Origin: Hylemonella gracilis str. Niagara R
GTDB taxonomy: Bacteria > Pseudomonadota > Gammaproteobacteria > Burkholderiales > Burkholderiaceae_C
DNA length: 64,000 nucleotides
Reading direction: 5' to 3'
NCBI RefSeq assembly: GCF_000600295.1
Contig: NZ_JEMG01000001.1
Span: forward strand, 2,921,278 to 2,985,277
The notes under the pieces are model-generated. The model worked only from the letters and a program-made list of their open reading frames with translations, was not told the origin of the DNA and searched no databases. Positions 28,056-37,258 of this stretch are shown piece after piece. The position numbers and the translations under genes are program-made. Position 1 is the first letter of the stretch. Each line of letters opens with the position of its first letter.

Positions 28056-29234
28056 TTAAAACACCTCGGACCCACCCGAGGCTGCGGGCGCTGCCAGGGC
28101 CCAGAGCGCGTGCTCGCGCAGCAGCGGGTCGGCGCCCGGGTCGGCATAGATCTGCAACGCGGCGCGGATCGCCGCCGAGTCCTCGGCGTCCACTGTCCCG
28201 CCACGCAAGGCATTGCCCAGGGCGACGAGGATGTTGCGCCGCCAGCGCGCGTGACCGATGCGGCGGATGGCGCTGCCTTCGGTGCGACGCAGGAACTCGG
28301 CCTCGTCCCAAGCCAGCAAGGTCAGCAGATCGCCCCGGGCCATGTCCGCCCGGGCGTCGAAATCCGGCAAGGTACTGCGCCGCGCGTATTTGTTCCAGGG
28401 GCAGACCAATTGGCAATCGTCACAGCCGTAAATGCGCTGCCCCATCAAGGGACGCAACTCCTCGGGGATCGCGCCCGGGTGCTCGATGGTGAGGTAGGAG
28501 ATACAGCGGCGCGCGTCCAGGCGGCCTGGCCCCAGGATGGCCTGCGTGGGGCAGACCGTGATGCAGGCGCTGCAGCTTCCGCAATGCGGGCTGACCGGCT
28601 CGGTCGGTGGCAAGTCCAGGTTGAGGAAGATCTCGCCGAGGAAAAACATGGAACCCGCATCGCGGTCCAGCACCAGGGTGTGCTTGCCGCGCCAGCCCAG
28701 GCCGCTGCCTGCGGCCAGTTCAGCTTCCAGCACGGGCGCGGAGTCGGTGAAGACGCGGTACTGGAACGCAGTGTCCCTCCCGGACCCGTCCACGGGCGCC
28801 AGGACTTGGTCCCGCAAATGCTGTTCCATGCGTTCGGCCAGCTTCTGCAGGCGGGATCGCAGCACCTTGTGGTAGTCCCGCCCACGGGCGTACAGCGAAA
28901 TCACGCCCTCACGCGGTCGCTGCGTGGACTGCACACGCGCCAGCTCGACGGCCTGCCAGCCCTCTGGGGTATCGCGCGGCAGGTAGTCCATGCGCGCGGT
29001 GACCACGCTGACCGTGCCCGGCACCAGCTCAGCTGGCCGCGCGCGTTTCATGCCATGAGCGGCCATGTAAGCCATCTCGCCGTGGAAGCCATGCGACAAC
29101 CAGGCCTTTAATCCCGCCTCGGCCGAAGATAAATCGACGTTGTGCACGCCAATTTGCGAAAATCCCAGCTCACGCGCCCAAACCCGGACTTGCGAGATGA
29201 ATTGCCCCTTGTCGATGTGACTGTTGACCTGCAC
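28056..29234 (-). CDS. queG: Epoxyqueuosine reductase QueG
   Basis: QueG performs the last step of queuosine tRNA modification, reducing epoxyqueuosine with cobalamin and two [4Fe-4S] clusters. The cluster ligands are CGSCSACITVCP and CDDCQLVCP. The FTDSAPVLE motif holds the catalytic Asp, and a HEAT-like C-terminus (RRIGHARWRRNI) follows. The GTG at 29234 is the only plausible start near the conserved N-terminus (WARELGFSQIGV) and gives 392 aa. The longer open frame upstream is antisense to tsaE. Its 5' end overlaps the 5' end of divergent tsaE by about 18 bp. Confidence 0.93.
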   Translation of the reverse strand: MQVNSHIDKGQFISQVRVWARELGFSQIGVHNVDLSSAEAGLKAWLSHGFHGEMAYMAAHGMKRARPAELVPGTVSVVTARMDYLPRDTPEGWQAVELARVQSTQRPREGVISLYARGRDYHKVLRSRLQKLAERMEQHLRDQVLAPVDGSGRDTAFQYRVFTDSAPVLEAELAAGSGLGWRGKHTLVLDRDAGSMFFLGEIFLNLDLPPTEPVSPHCGSCSACITVCPTQAILGPGRLDARRCISYLTIEHPGAIPEELRPLMGQRIYGCDDCQLVCPWNKYARRSTLPDFDARADMARGDLLTLLAWDEAEFLRRTEGSAIRRIGHARWRRNILVALGNALRGGTVDAEDSAAIRAALQIYADPGADPLLREHALWALAAPAASGGSEVF

Positions 29235-29792
29235 GCACCCATTGTAGAAAACCGCTTCCTGCGTGACGAAGCCGCCACGCAGGCCCTCGCATCCACGCTC
29301 GCGGCAGCCTATGCCGCGCTGCCGGGTCTCCCGCCAGAACAACCCAGCGCCATCATCGAATTGCATGGCAACCTCGGCGCTGGCAAAACCACACTGGTAC
29401 GCCATCTGCTGCGCGCCCTGGGCGTGACCGGCCGCATCAAGAGCCCCACCTATGCCGTGGTGGAACCGCACGAGGCGCCCGCCACGGCGACCCGGCCCGC
29501 GCTGCCGATCTGGCACTTCGATTTCTACCGTTTCAAGGACCCGCGTGAATGGGAAGACGCAGGCTTGCGTGACCTGTACGCCAGCCCGGGCCTGAAACTG
29601 GCCGAGTGGCCTGAACAAGCGGCGGGTCTGCTGCCCGTGCCCGACCTGGAAATCACGCTCAGTGCGCCAGTGTTGGCGGACTCAGGCACGGATGCCCCGG
29701 CCGAGACAGGCCGCCAAGCCAGATTGACAGCCCATAGCGCGACCGGCGCCACGCTGCTGCATGCGCTCGCCGTTCCGGAGGGAGGCGCATGA
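29217..29792 (+). CDS. tsaE: tRNA threonylcarbamoyladenosine biosynthesis ATPase TsaE
   Basis: TsaE is the ATPase partner of TsaD/TsaB in making t6A37 on tRNA. The Walker A motif LGAGKTTLVRH, SPTYAVVE, and the conserved HFDFYRF and EWPEQA motifs are all present. The frame is open from GTG 29142. The GTG at 29217 gives MTVDLHAPIVENRFLRDEA, in line with homologous N-termini, and 191 aa; a TTG at 29202 is another option. It overlaps the amidase start by 4 bp (ATGA), as is common for tsaE-amiC pairs. Confidence 0.9.
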   Translation: MTVDLHAPIVENRFLRDEAATQALASTLAAAYAALPGLPPEQPSAIIELHGNLGAGKTTLVRHLLRALGVTGRIKSPTYAVVEPHEAPATATRPALPIWHFDFYRFKDPREWEDAGLRDLYASPGLKLAEWPEQAAGLLPVPDLEITLSAPVLADSGTDAPAETGRQARLTAHSATGATLLHALAVPEGGA

Positions 29793-31195
29793 TCCAGCGT
29801 CGCGACCTCCTCCACGCCGGCACCATCGTTCTGCTGCTGGGCCGGACCGAGCTGGCGCAGGGCGCGGCCACGCGCGCGGGCCCTTCCATCGTCGCCGTTC
29901 GCGTCTGGCCGGCCGAGGACTACTCACGCGTCACGCTGGAATCCGATGCCCCGCTGCACGCCAAGCAGACCTTCATCAGCCATCCGCCCCGGCTGGCGGT
30001 GGACATAGACAACCTCACGCTCAATCCCACCTTGCGCGAACTGGTCGCCAAGGTGCAAGCCGATGATCCGAACATCGCGGGCATCCGGGTCGGTCAATAC
30101 ACCAAGAGCGTGGTGCGCTTGGTCGTCGACCTGAAGCAGGCCATCGAGCCCCAGGTCTTCGCGCTCAAGCCCATCGAACCCTACCAGCACCGCCTGGTGT
30201 TCGATCTCTACCCCAAGGTCAGCACCGACCCGTTGGCGGTGCTGATCGCCGAGCAACTGCGCCAGGCCCAGGAGGCCGATCGGAAACTGCCCCCCGTGGT
30301 CAGCGGCCCCACAGGCGGCAAGGGCACCATGGGCACGGGGCAGGCGGTGCCCGAGGTCATCGATCCCTTGGCCGAGTTGTTGGCCAGACAAGGAAGCAAG
30401 GCGCCACGCGGACCCGCGACCGATCCGAACAGCATCCCGCCGGAGCTGATTCGCGAAAGCACGACCGGAACCAACCGCCTCATCATCGTCGCACTCGATC
30501 CCGGACACGGCGGCGAGGACCCTGGCGCCATCGGCCGACGCGGCACGCGCGAGAAAGACGTGGTGCTGCGCCTGGCCCGCCAATTGCGCGACCGCATCAA
30601 TGGCGCCCAGGTCAATGGCAACACCATGCGCGCCTTCCTCACGCGCGACGGTGACTTTTTCGTGCCCCTGCACACCCGGGTGAACAAGGCGCGGCAGGTC
30701 AAGGCCGATCTTTTCGTGAGCATCCATGCCGACGCCTTCTACACACCACGCCCGCAAGGCGCGAGCGTGTTCGCGCTGAGCCACGGCGGCGCGTCCAGCA
30801 GCGCGGCACGCTGGATGGCGGCCAAGGAAAACAAGGCGGATTTGATCGGCGGGCTCAACATCCAGGCGCAGGACCGGCAGGTGCAACGCGCCCTGCTGGA
30901 CATGAGCACCAGCGCGCAGATCCGTGACAGCCTGCAACTGGGCAGTGCCATGCTGCAGGAGATCGGTCGCGTGGGCAAGCTGCACAAACCGCGCGTGGAA
31001 CAGGCGGGTTTCGCGGTGCTCAAGGCGCCGGACATCCCCAGCGTGCTGGTGGAAGCCGCTTTCATCAGCAACCCCACCGAGGAAGCGCGGCTCAACAGCG
31101 CCAGCTACCAAGCCCAACTCGCCGACGCGCTGATGAAGGGCATCGAAACCTATTTCGCGAAGAACCCGCCGCTGGCCAGGAACCGCAGCCTCTGA
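29789..31195 (+). CDS. amiC: N-acetylmuramoyl-L-alanine amidase, AmiC type
   Basis: The 468-residue periplasmic amidase cleaves the septal peptidoglycan to separate daughter cells. The N-terminus has a twin-arginine motif (QRRDLL) before a hydrophobic stretch, suggesting Tat export as for E. coli AmiC. An AMIN domain (about residues 35-140) follows, then a Pro/Gly-rich linker. The Amidase_3 domain has zinc ligands in LDPGHGGEDPGAIG (His), a downstream Glu and SIHADAF (His), and a late VEAAFISNP catalytic Glu. It is translationally coupled to tsaE. Confidence 0.95.
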   Translation: MIQRRDLLHAGTIVLLLGRTELAQGAATRAGPSIVAVRVWPAEDYSRVTLESDAPLHAKQTFISHPPRLAVDIDNLTLNPTLRELVAKVQADDPNIAGIRVGQYTKSVVRLVVDLKQAIEPQVFALKPIEPYQHRLVFDLYPKVSTDPLAVLIAEQLRQAQEADRKLPPVVSGPTGGKGTMGTGQAVPEVIDPLAELLARQGSKAPRGPATDPNSIPPELIRESTTGTNRLIIVALDPGHGGEDPGAIGRRGTREKDVVLRLARQLRDRINGAQVNGNTMRAFLTRDGDFFVPLHTRVNKARQVKADLFVSIHADAFYTPRPQGASVFALSHGGASSSAARWMAAKENKADLIGGLNIQAQDRQVQRALLDMSTSAQIRDSLQLGSAMLQEIGRVGKLHKPRVEQAGFAVLKAPDIPSVLVEAAFISNPTEEARLNSASYQAQLADALMKGIETYFAKNPPLARNRSL

Positions 31196-31244
31196 ACTGC
31201 CCGCTTCTAGGCGAGGGCGCGCGTTTTTTGAGAGAAAGGACGAC
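31196..31244. other. Convergent gap with possible weak terminator
   Basis: A GC-rich stretch with weak pairing (GCCC...GGGC) runs into TTTTTT at about 31228-31233 and may end amiC transcription. The stem is short. Confidence 0.3.
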
Positions 31245-31640
31245 TCAATCGTCCAGATGCGGCCGCGACAGCCCTTCGGCCGGCTCGCCGGTTTCAGGAT
31301 CGATCCAGTCGGCAATGCCCAACTCGCTCTCGGCCTCTTGCAGGCTTTCGCCCGGTTCCGGCGCGTCGAGGTCGGCGGCGGCCTCCATGTCGGCCTGGGC
31401 TTCCCCGAAGGTGTCATAGGGACCGTACTCGCGCCCTTCCTTGCCATCGGCGTCGGCCAGGCTCCAGTAGTAACCACCAGGCCGCTTGATGACCTGCCCC
31501 ACGAACTGCTCCACCGCCTCCGGCACGGCCTTCATGCTGGACGTGACGGGAATGGGGCTGTCAGCGAGGGGGAGCGATTTCTTGCCGGGCATGGCCACAT
31601 GTTCACGCAGCGCAGCCCGATCTGCAAGCTGGACATTCAT
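31245..31640 (-). CDS. Hypothetical acidic protein
   Basis: I do not recognise this protein. It is about 131 residues if started at ATG 31640, which has GGGA a few nt upstream; 31670 and 31592 are other possible starts. The conserved-looking core reads VPEAVEQFVGQVIKRPGGYYWSL, followed by a very acidic C-terminus (many Glu/Asp, with DWIDPETGEPAEG). There is no signal peptide or membrane helix. It lies between the amidase and a DedA gene. Low-complexity acidity and lack of Cys suggest a small soluble accessory protein, but no function can be assigned. Confidence 0.65.
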   Translation of the reverse strand: MNVQLADRAALREHVAMPGKKSLPLADSPIPVTSSMKAVPEAVEQFVGQVIKRPGGYYWSLADADGKEGREYGPYDTFGEAQADMEAAADLDAPEPGESLQEAESELGIADWIDPETGEPAEGLSRPHLDD

Positions 31641-31701
31641 CCATTCCCGGTAACGGACGTATCCAATCACGGAGCGCGACCGTCATCGTGCGCTTCCTGC
31701 C

Positions 31702-32349
31702 TCAGGGCGCCATGGCGCGCTGGCGCGCGCGCCAGGCTCCCGCGATCACGATCAACCCCGGCACCAGGATCATGGCCCAGATGATGAAATCCAGGTTCTG
31801 CTTGACCCAGGGCAGGCTGCCCAGGAAATACCCGGCTGTGCAGATGCCCAGCACCCAGATCAACGCGCCCACGATGTTGTAGAGGGTGAACTTGACACGG
31901 CTCATCTCGGCCACGCCGGCGACGAAGGGCACGAAAGTGCGCAGGAAAGGCATGAACCGCGCCAGCACGATGGTGATGCCACCGTACTTTTCATAAAAGG
32001 CATGCGCACGTTCGAAGGCCTGCTTGTTGAAGAAGCGCGAGTTCTCCCACTGGAAGACCCTCGGCCCCACCCAGCGTCCGATCGTGTAGTTGCACTGGTC
32101 CCCCAGAATCGCCGCCGCCAGCAACACGGCGACGGCCACCGGGTAGCTCATCAGACCGGCCCCGGCCAGCGCGCCCACCACGAAGAGCAGGGAATCCCCC
32201 GGCAGGAAAGGCATGACGACCACGCCCGTCTCGACGAAGACGATCAGAAACAGCAGGGCATAGACCCAGACGCCATAGGCTTGAACAAAGGCTTGGAGAT
32301 GGTCGTCGACGTGCAGGATGAAGTCGATCAGAAAAGAGATGAGTTCCAT
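31702..32349 (-). CDS. DedA-family membrane protein
   Basis: The 215-residue inner-membrane protein belongs to the DedA/VTT superfamily, implicated in lipid scrambling and undecaprenyl-phosphate recycling. It has the FVETGVVVMPFLPGDSLLF re-entrant segment, GRWVGPRVFQ, the FYEKYGG segment and the RFMPFLRTFVPFVAG motif with functionally important Arg residues. About five hydrophobic helices are visible. It is transcribed alone or with the small acidic protein downstream. Confidence 0.93.
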   Translation of the reverse strand: MELISFLIDFILHVDDHLQAFVQAYGVWVYALLFLIVFVETGVVVMPFLPGDSLLFVVGALAGAGLMSYPVAVAVLLAAAILGDQCNYTIGRWVGPRVFQWENSRFFNKQAFERAHAFYEKYGGITIVLARFMPFLRTFVPFVAGVAEMSRVKFTLYNIVGALIWVLGICTAGYFLGSLPWVKQNLDFIIWAMILVPGLIVIAGAWRARQRAMAP

Positions 32350-32441
32350 GCCGGTGATTATCCTTGTCCGCTCGGGGGCCCGCAGGCCTGCAAGCCCGAC
32401 ACCCGTACGGACTTAGTCCCAGTGCCCCTGCTCACGACTTC

Positions 32442-32894
32442 TCAGGCCGACGCCTGGCCCAGGGCGACGAACTCGCCGGAGAACGCCCCGGCCTGGCGCC
32501 CTTGAAACATCAGCACGGACGTTACCGTGATCCGCGCCTTGCCCTTGCGCACCAGCAGCCGCAGAAAACGCGGCCAATCCTCGTCGGGAGCCGGCGTGGC
32601 CTGGGCCTCGAAATCACCATCGATGGGGTGTTCGTATTCCATGGTGTTGCGCTGGATGACCAGGCGGGCACCGATGCCCTCCGCGCGCAGGCGCGTGTGC
32701 AACAAGGACCAGGCCGAGAGAATGGCAACGGCGGAAGCACTGCCGCCAAACACCGTGTCCCGATGGTTGATGTTGGGCCCCAGGGGCGCGCCCAGGACCA
32801 GGGCATGCGGCGCCACGGAAACAACGCTGACCTGCATCGCCTTGGACAAGGGAATGTGGGCATGCAGGTACTCCTGCAATTCCATGGGTGACAT
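32442..32894 (-). CDS. YiiD_C-type putative thioesterase (hotdog fold)
   Basis: The 150-residue protein matches the YiiD C-terminal thioesterase-like domain. It shows LSKAMQVSVVSV at the start of the hotdog fold, PNINHRDTVFGGSASAVAILS as the central helix region, and later strands with TSVLMFQGRQAGAFSGEFVA. The start at 32894 has AAAGGA 7 nt upstream, so the longer frame from 32951 is rejected. The acyl substrate is unknown. It is divergent from mutL across 114 bp. Confidence 0.82.
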   Translation of the reverse strand: MSPMELQEYLHAHIPLSKAMQVSVVSVAPHALVLGAPLGPNINHRDTVFGGSASAVAILSAWSLLHTRLRAEGIGARLVIQRNTMEYEHPIDGDFEAQATPAPDEDWPRFLRLLVRKGKARITVTSVLMFQGRQAGAFSGEFVALGQASA

Positions 32895-33008
32895 GGCGAC
32901 ATCCTTTCTGATTGGGCTCATCCGATTATGGGAAATTTCGCGCGGCCCCAATGCATGGCCCCGGCTCGCTCCAGGCGCTTAGACCTCGACCCCGCCTAAA
33001 ATGCAGCA

Positions 33009-35027
33009 GTGAACGCTCCCCTGCCCACTTCGCCCCGACGCCCCATCCGCGAACTGCCCGATGAGCTCATCAGCCAGATCGCTGCGGGCGAGGTGGTGGA
33101 GCGCCCGGCCTCCGTGGTGCGCGAGTTGGTGGACAACGCGCTGGACGCGGGCGCGTCGCAGATCACCGTGCGGCTGCTGGCCGGTGGCGTGCGCCTGATT
33201 GCGGTCGAGGACGACGGGGCGGGCATTCCGTCCGGCGAATTGCCGATTGCCCTGAAACGCCACGCCACCAGCAAGATCGCCAGCCTGCAAGAATTGGAGT
33301 CGGTCGCCACCATGGGATTCCGTGGCGAGGCGCTGGCGGCCATCAGCTCGGTGTCGGAACTTTCCATCCTCTCGCGCACGGTGGACCAGGCCACGGCCTT
33401 CCTGCTCGACGGCCGCACAGGCGAGATCCAGCCGGCGGCGCGCAGCCAGGGCACCACGGTCGAGGTGAAGGAACTCTTCTTCAGCACGCCAGCCCGTCGT
33501 AAATTCCTCAAGACCGACGCCACCGAGCTGGCCCACTGCATCGACGCGGTGCGGCGCCATGCGCTGGCGCGTCCCGAAGTCGGCTTCGCGATCTGGCATG
33601 AAGGCAAGCTGGTCGAGCAATGGCGCGCCTGCGGCGAGGCCGCAGGAGTGACCTCGGACGAGGCTGAGGAAGCATCACGCAGCCGCGCCTTCGACCAGCG
33701 CCTCGCCGACGTGCTCGGCGAGGACTTCATCAGCGCTTCCGTCACCGTGGATTACCAGGGCCGCGATGCCAGCGGCCGGGCCATCCGCGTGCGCGGCCGC
33801 GCGGGTGTGCCCGACGCCGCGCGCAGTCGCGCCGACCAGCAATTCAGCTACGTCAACGGCCGTTATGTGCGCGACAAGGTGTTGACGCACGCCGCACGCA
33901 GTGCCTACGAGGACGTGCTGCACGGCCAGCGTCAGCCAGTCTACGCGCTGCACATTCAGATCGACCCGACCCGGGTGGACGTGAACGTGCACCCGACCAA
34001 GATCGAGGTGCGCTTCCGCGACAGTCGCGAGGTTCACCAGGCCGTGCGCCATGCGCTCGAAGACGCCCTGGCCGCCCCGCGCGCCCAGGCCGCCGTGGCA
34101 GGAGAAGTCGCTCCCGCCTACGCGCAACTGAGCGCCAGCCTGCCCGCTGCCGCCCCGGCCTGGACCCAACCGGCCATGCGCTTCGACGCGCCGGCCACCG
34201 AAGCGCATGAAGCCGGGCCCCGGAGCTACGGTGCCCCCTGGACCGGCGGGCGCGCGGACGAAACCCGCGGCCACCCCATCCAGGACCTGGCCGCGCTCTG
34301 GCAGCCAGCCGCGGTCCGCTCCACACCCGCCACAGGTCTGGACGGCACGGGGGGCGCACAAGACATGACAGGCGGGGCCTCGACCAGTTCGTTTCCCGCC
34401 ACGGCAGACGCCCCGCCCTCACACGAGGGAACGGACTGGCCGCTGGGCAAGGCCCTGGCCCAGTTGCAAGGCATTTACATCCTGGCCGAGAACGCTCAGG
34501 GCCTGGTCATCGTGGACATGCATGCCGCGCACGAGCGCATCGTCTATGAACGGCTCAAGCAGCAGCTCGACCTGCACATGCTCACCAGCCAACCGCTGCT
34601 GATCCCGGCGTCCTTCGCCGCCACGCCACAGGAAGTGGCGACCGCCGAAGCCCACGAGGACACGCTGGCCAGTCTGGGTATGGAAGTCAGCGCCCTCACA
34701 CCCAAGACCCTGGCCGTGCGTGCCGTGCCCAGCACCCTGGCCCAGGGCGACGCCGTGGAGCTGGCGCGCAGCGTGCTGGCCGAGCTGGCCGAGATCCCCC
34801 ATGGCGAAGGCGCGCGGGTCATCGAACGCGCGCGCAACGAGATCCTGGGCACCATGGCCTGCCACGGCGCGGTGCGCGCCCACCGCCAGCTCACGCTCGC
34901 GGAAATGAACGCCCTGCTGCGCGACATGGAGCGTACCGAACGCTCCGACCAGTGCAACCATGGCCGACCGACTTGGCGCCAGGTCACGCTCAAGGACCTG
35001 GACGCACTCTTCCTGCGCGGACGCTGA
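33009..35027 (+). CDS. mutL: DNA mismatch repair protein MutL
   Basis: MutL links MutS mismatch recognition to strand incision. The GHKL ATPase half shows ELISQIAAGEVVERPASVV, DDGAGI and ATSKI and FRGEAL motifs. A variable linker spans about residues 360-470. The C-terminal half has DMHAAHERIVYE from residue 503, matching the DQHAx2Ex4E endonuclease motif with Met for Gln, plus ACHGAVRAH and QCNHGRPT. This fits organisms without MutH, where MutL nicks DNA itself. It starts with GTG at 33009; length is 672 aa. Confidence 0.96.
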   Translation: MNAPLPTSPRRPIRELPDELISQIAAGEVVERPASVVRELVDNALDAGASQITVRLLAGGVRLIAVEDDGAGIPSGELPIALKRHATSKIASLQELESVATMGFRGEALAAISSVSELSILSRTVDQATAFLLDGRTGEIQPAARSQGTTVEVKELFFSTPARRKFLKTDATELAHCIDAVRRHALARPEVGFAIWHEGKLVEQWRACGEAAGVTSDEAEEASRSRAFDQRLADVLGEDFISASVTVDYQGRDASGRAIRVRGRAGVPDAARSRADQQFSYVNGRYVRDKVLTHAARSAYEDVLHGQRQPVYALHIQIDPTRVDVNVHPTKIEVRFRDSREVHQAVRHALEDALAAPRAQAAVAGEVAPAYAQLSASLPAAAPAWTQPAMRFDAPATEAHEAGPRSYGAPWTGGRADETRGHPIQDLAALWQPAAVRSTPATGLDGTGGAQDMTGGASTSSFPATADAPPSHEGTDWPLGKALAQLQGIYILAENAQGLVIVDMHAAHERIVYERLKQQLDLHMLTSQPLLIPASFAATPQEVATAEAHEDTLASLGMEVSALTPKTLAVRAVPSTLAQGDAVELARSVLAELAEIPHGEGARVIERARNEILGTMACHGAVRAHRQLTLAEMNALLRDMERTERSDQCNHGRPTWRQVTLKDLDALFLRGR

Positions 35028-35082
35028 GCCGATTTCCCCTACAGCCGCACATCCCTCGCGCGCGGCGGCATCATCGGGGCCC

Positions 35083-36024
35083 ATGAAACATCGGCGGCTC
35101 TGGCTCATCCCCCTGCTCACCCTCTTGACCGCGCTGGGCCTGCTCGCAGGCTGCGGCACGCTGGACGAAAAACAGCGCGGCTGGATCTTCCAGCCCTCGG
35201 ACCGCAGCTGGTGGGGCGGCGAAAGCGCCGCCGAAGGCATGAGCGAGGTCTGGATCGACTTCATGGCGCGGGAACACGACGGTGACGCCGGGACCAGCCA
35301 GGCCGCGCGCCTGCACGGGCTCTGGCTGGCGCACCCCGATCTGACACGGCGCAATCTGGGGCCCGACCAAGCACCGGTGCTGCTCTACCTGCACGGGGCA
35401 CGCTACAACGTGGTGGGTTCGGCCCTGCGCGCGCGTCGCATGCAGGAACTCGGCTTCTCGGTGCTGGCCATCGACTACCGTGGTTTTGGCAAGAGCACGG
35501 CCGGACTGCCCTCCGAGGCCAGCGCGTACGAGGACGCCCGCGCCGCCTGGGACTGGCTGGCGCGCCAGTACCCTGACCGCCCGCGCTACATCTTCGGCCA
35601 TTCCCTGGGCGGCGCCATCGCCATCGAACTGGCAGCACAGGTGGCGGACGAACGCGGCACCTTGGTCGAGGGCACCTTCACGTCCATCCCCGACGTGGTG
35701 AGCAGCTACAAATGGGGCTGGCTGCTGTTCTGGCCTCTGGACAGGGCGCTGATCACGCAGAAACTGGAGGCCGTCAAACGGGTCGACCAAATCGGCTCAC
35801 CGCTGCTGGTGGTGCATGGCAGCGCGGACCGCACGATCGCACCCACGCTCGGACGCCGGCTCTTCGAGGCCGCCACCGGCCCCAAGCGGTTCGAGCTGGT
35901 GGAAGGCGGAACCCACCACAACACCAACAGCGTCGGGCAAGACCAGTACCGGCTGGCGCTGGCCGAGCTGTTCGGCCTGCGCACCGCGCTCGATACGCTG
36001 GGTGCCTTGAATCAGGTCCGCTGA
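35083..36024 (+). CDS. Alpha/beta hydrolase, predicted lipoprotein
   Basis: The 313-residue protein starts with a lipoprotein signal (LLTLLTALGLLAGC, lipobox Leu-Ala-Gly-Cys) and so is probably anchored in the cell envelope. The hydrolase fold shows the HGARYN oxyanion region, the nucleophile elbow GHSLGG, Asp in HGSADRTI and His in GGTHHN. This layout resembles Bem46/ABHD13-like hydrolases. The start at 35083 places the signal peptide at the N-terminus; the longer frame from 34960 overlaps mutL. The substrate is unknown. Confidence 0.88.
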   Translation: MKHRRLWLIPLLTLLTALGLLAGCGTLDEKQRGWIFQPSDRSWWGGESAAEGMSEVWIDFMAREHDGDAGTSQAARLHGLWLAHPDLTRRNLGPDQAPVLLYLHGARYNVVGSALRARRMQELGFSVLAIDYRGFGKSTAGLPSEASAYEDARAAWDWLARQYPDRPRYIFGHSLGGAIAIELAAQVADERGTLVEGTFTSIPDVVSSYKWGWLLFWPLDRALITQKLEAVKRVDQIGSPLLVVHGSADRTIAPTLGRRLFEAATGPKRFELVEGGTHHNTNSVGQDQYRLALAELFGLRTALDTLGALNQVR

Positions 36025-36076
36025 ATTGATCACGCGCAGGCTGCATCCGCCCGTTTGATCTGCTAGCCTTGCGGCG

Positions 36077-37258
36077 ATGTCCGCCCGCCCGTCCGGTCCG
36101 CCGCCCAACACCCCTCCCGCCGCCCCGCTGCCCCCTGCGCTCGCGATCGTCGGCCCCACTGCCAGCGGCAAGACGGCGGCGGCCCTGGCCATCGCGCAAG
36201 CGTTCCCGACGCCCACCCGGGCAGGCACACGGCCCGTCGAGATCATCAGTGCCGACTCCGCCCTGGTGTACCGCGGCATGGACATCGGCACCGCCAAGCC
36301 TGACGCGGCGGAACGGGCCATCGCGCCCCACCACCTGATCGACATCCGCGATCCTTCTGAGTCCTACAGCGCGGCGGAGTTCGTGCGCGACGCGACGCGG
36401 CTGATCCACGAGATCCACGCGCGCGGCCATCTGCCCTTGCTGGTCGGCGGCACCCTGCTGTACATCAAGGCCCTGCTCGAAGGCTTGGATGACCTCCCCC
36501 CCGCCGACGCCACGGTGCGCGCGGCGCTGGACGCCGAGGCCCGCGCACTGGGCTGGGCCGCCCTGCACACCGAACTGCAACGCGTCGACCCGGTGACCGC
36601 GATGCGTCTGCCGCCAGGCGACACGCAACGCATCCAGCGCGCGCTGGAGGTGTACCGCCTGACGGGGCGACCGCTGTCGAGCTTCCACACCCGCGCCACC
36701 AACGGCACGAGCAGCCCTCACGCACCAGCCCTCACCCTGATCGCGCTGGAACCGCAAGACCGGGTCTGGTTGCACGCAGGCATCGCGCGACGTTTTGACG
36801 CCATGCTGCAAGCGGGTCTGCTGGACGAGGTGCGCGCCCTGCGCGCACGTGGTGATCTGCATGCCGATCTGCCCTCGATGCGCTGCGTGGGCTACCGGCA
36901 GGCCTGGGAATTTCTGGACGCGCAGGAAGCGCAGGGGACTCCAGTAGCGCAAGAAACAGGACGGGACACCATGGCTGCTGCCAGGCTGGCCCCGAGCGGC
37001 CAGCGGGATGCACCGACTAAACGCGGCGCTCCCCAGACCGATCCACTGGACGAACTGCGCGAACGCGGCATCGCGGCCACGCGCCAACTCGCCAAACGGC
37101 AAATCACCTGGCTGCGCGGCCTGGCGCAAGCGGACTTGGTGCGCCACCAGGTGGCTTGCGACGCGCCGGACGCGCAGATCCGCGTGCTGGACTTGGCGCG
37201 ACAGTTCGCCGCGACGCACTACGACACCCAAGCCTCGATGGAAGGAAGAAGTACATGA
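36077..37258 (+). CDS. miaA: tRNA dimethylallyltransferase MiaA
   Basis: MiaA prenylates A37 of tRNAs reading U-starting codons. The P-loop GPTASGKT is near residue 26. [48 protein letters not shown] and [12 protein letters not shown] follow in order, with [13 protein letters not shown] near the end. At 393 aa it is clearly longer than usual (~310-330). About 40 extra residues rich in Ala/Gly/Thr (roughly 284-322) are inserted between [13 protein letters not shown] and LDELRERG. Its stop overlaps the next gene's ATG. Confidence 0.95.
   Translation: MSARPSGPPPNTPPAAPLPPALAIVGPTASGKTAAALAIAQAFPTPTRAGTRPVEIISADSALVYRGMDIGTAKPDAAERAIAPHHLIDIRDPSESYSAAEFVRDATRLIHEIHARGHLPLLVGGTLLYIKALLEGLDDLPPADATVRAALDAEARALGWAALHTELQRVDPVTAMRLPPGDTQRIQRALEVYRLTGRPLSSFHTRATNGTSSPHAPALTLIALEPQDRVWLHAGIARRFDAMLQAGLLDEVRALRARGDLHADLPSMRCVGYRQAWEFLDAQEAQGTPVAQETGRDTMAAARLAPSGQRDAPTKRGAPQTDPLDELRERGIAATRQLAKRQITWLRGLAQADLVRHQVACDAPDAQIRVLDLARQFAATHYDTQASMEGRST

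Noticed and set aside
29235-29618. N-terminal extension of QueG from 29618
   Set aside because: It is antisense to tsaE and adds 128 residues absent from the QueG family; the family N-terminus fits GTG 29234.
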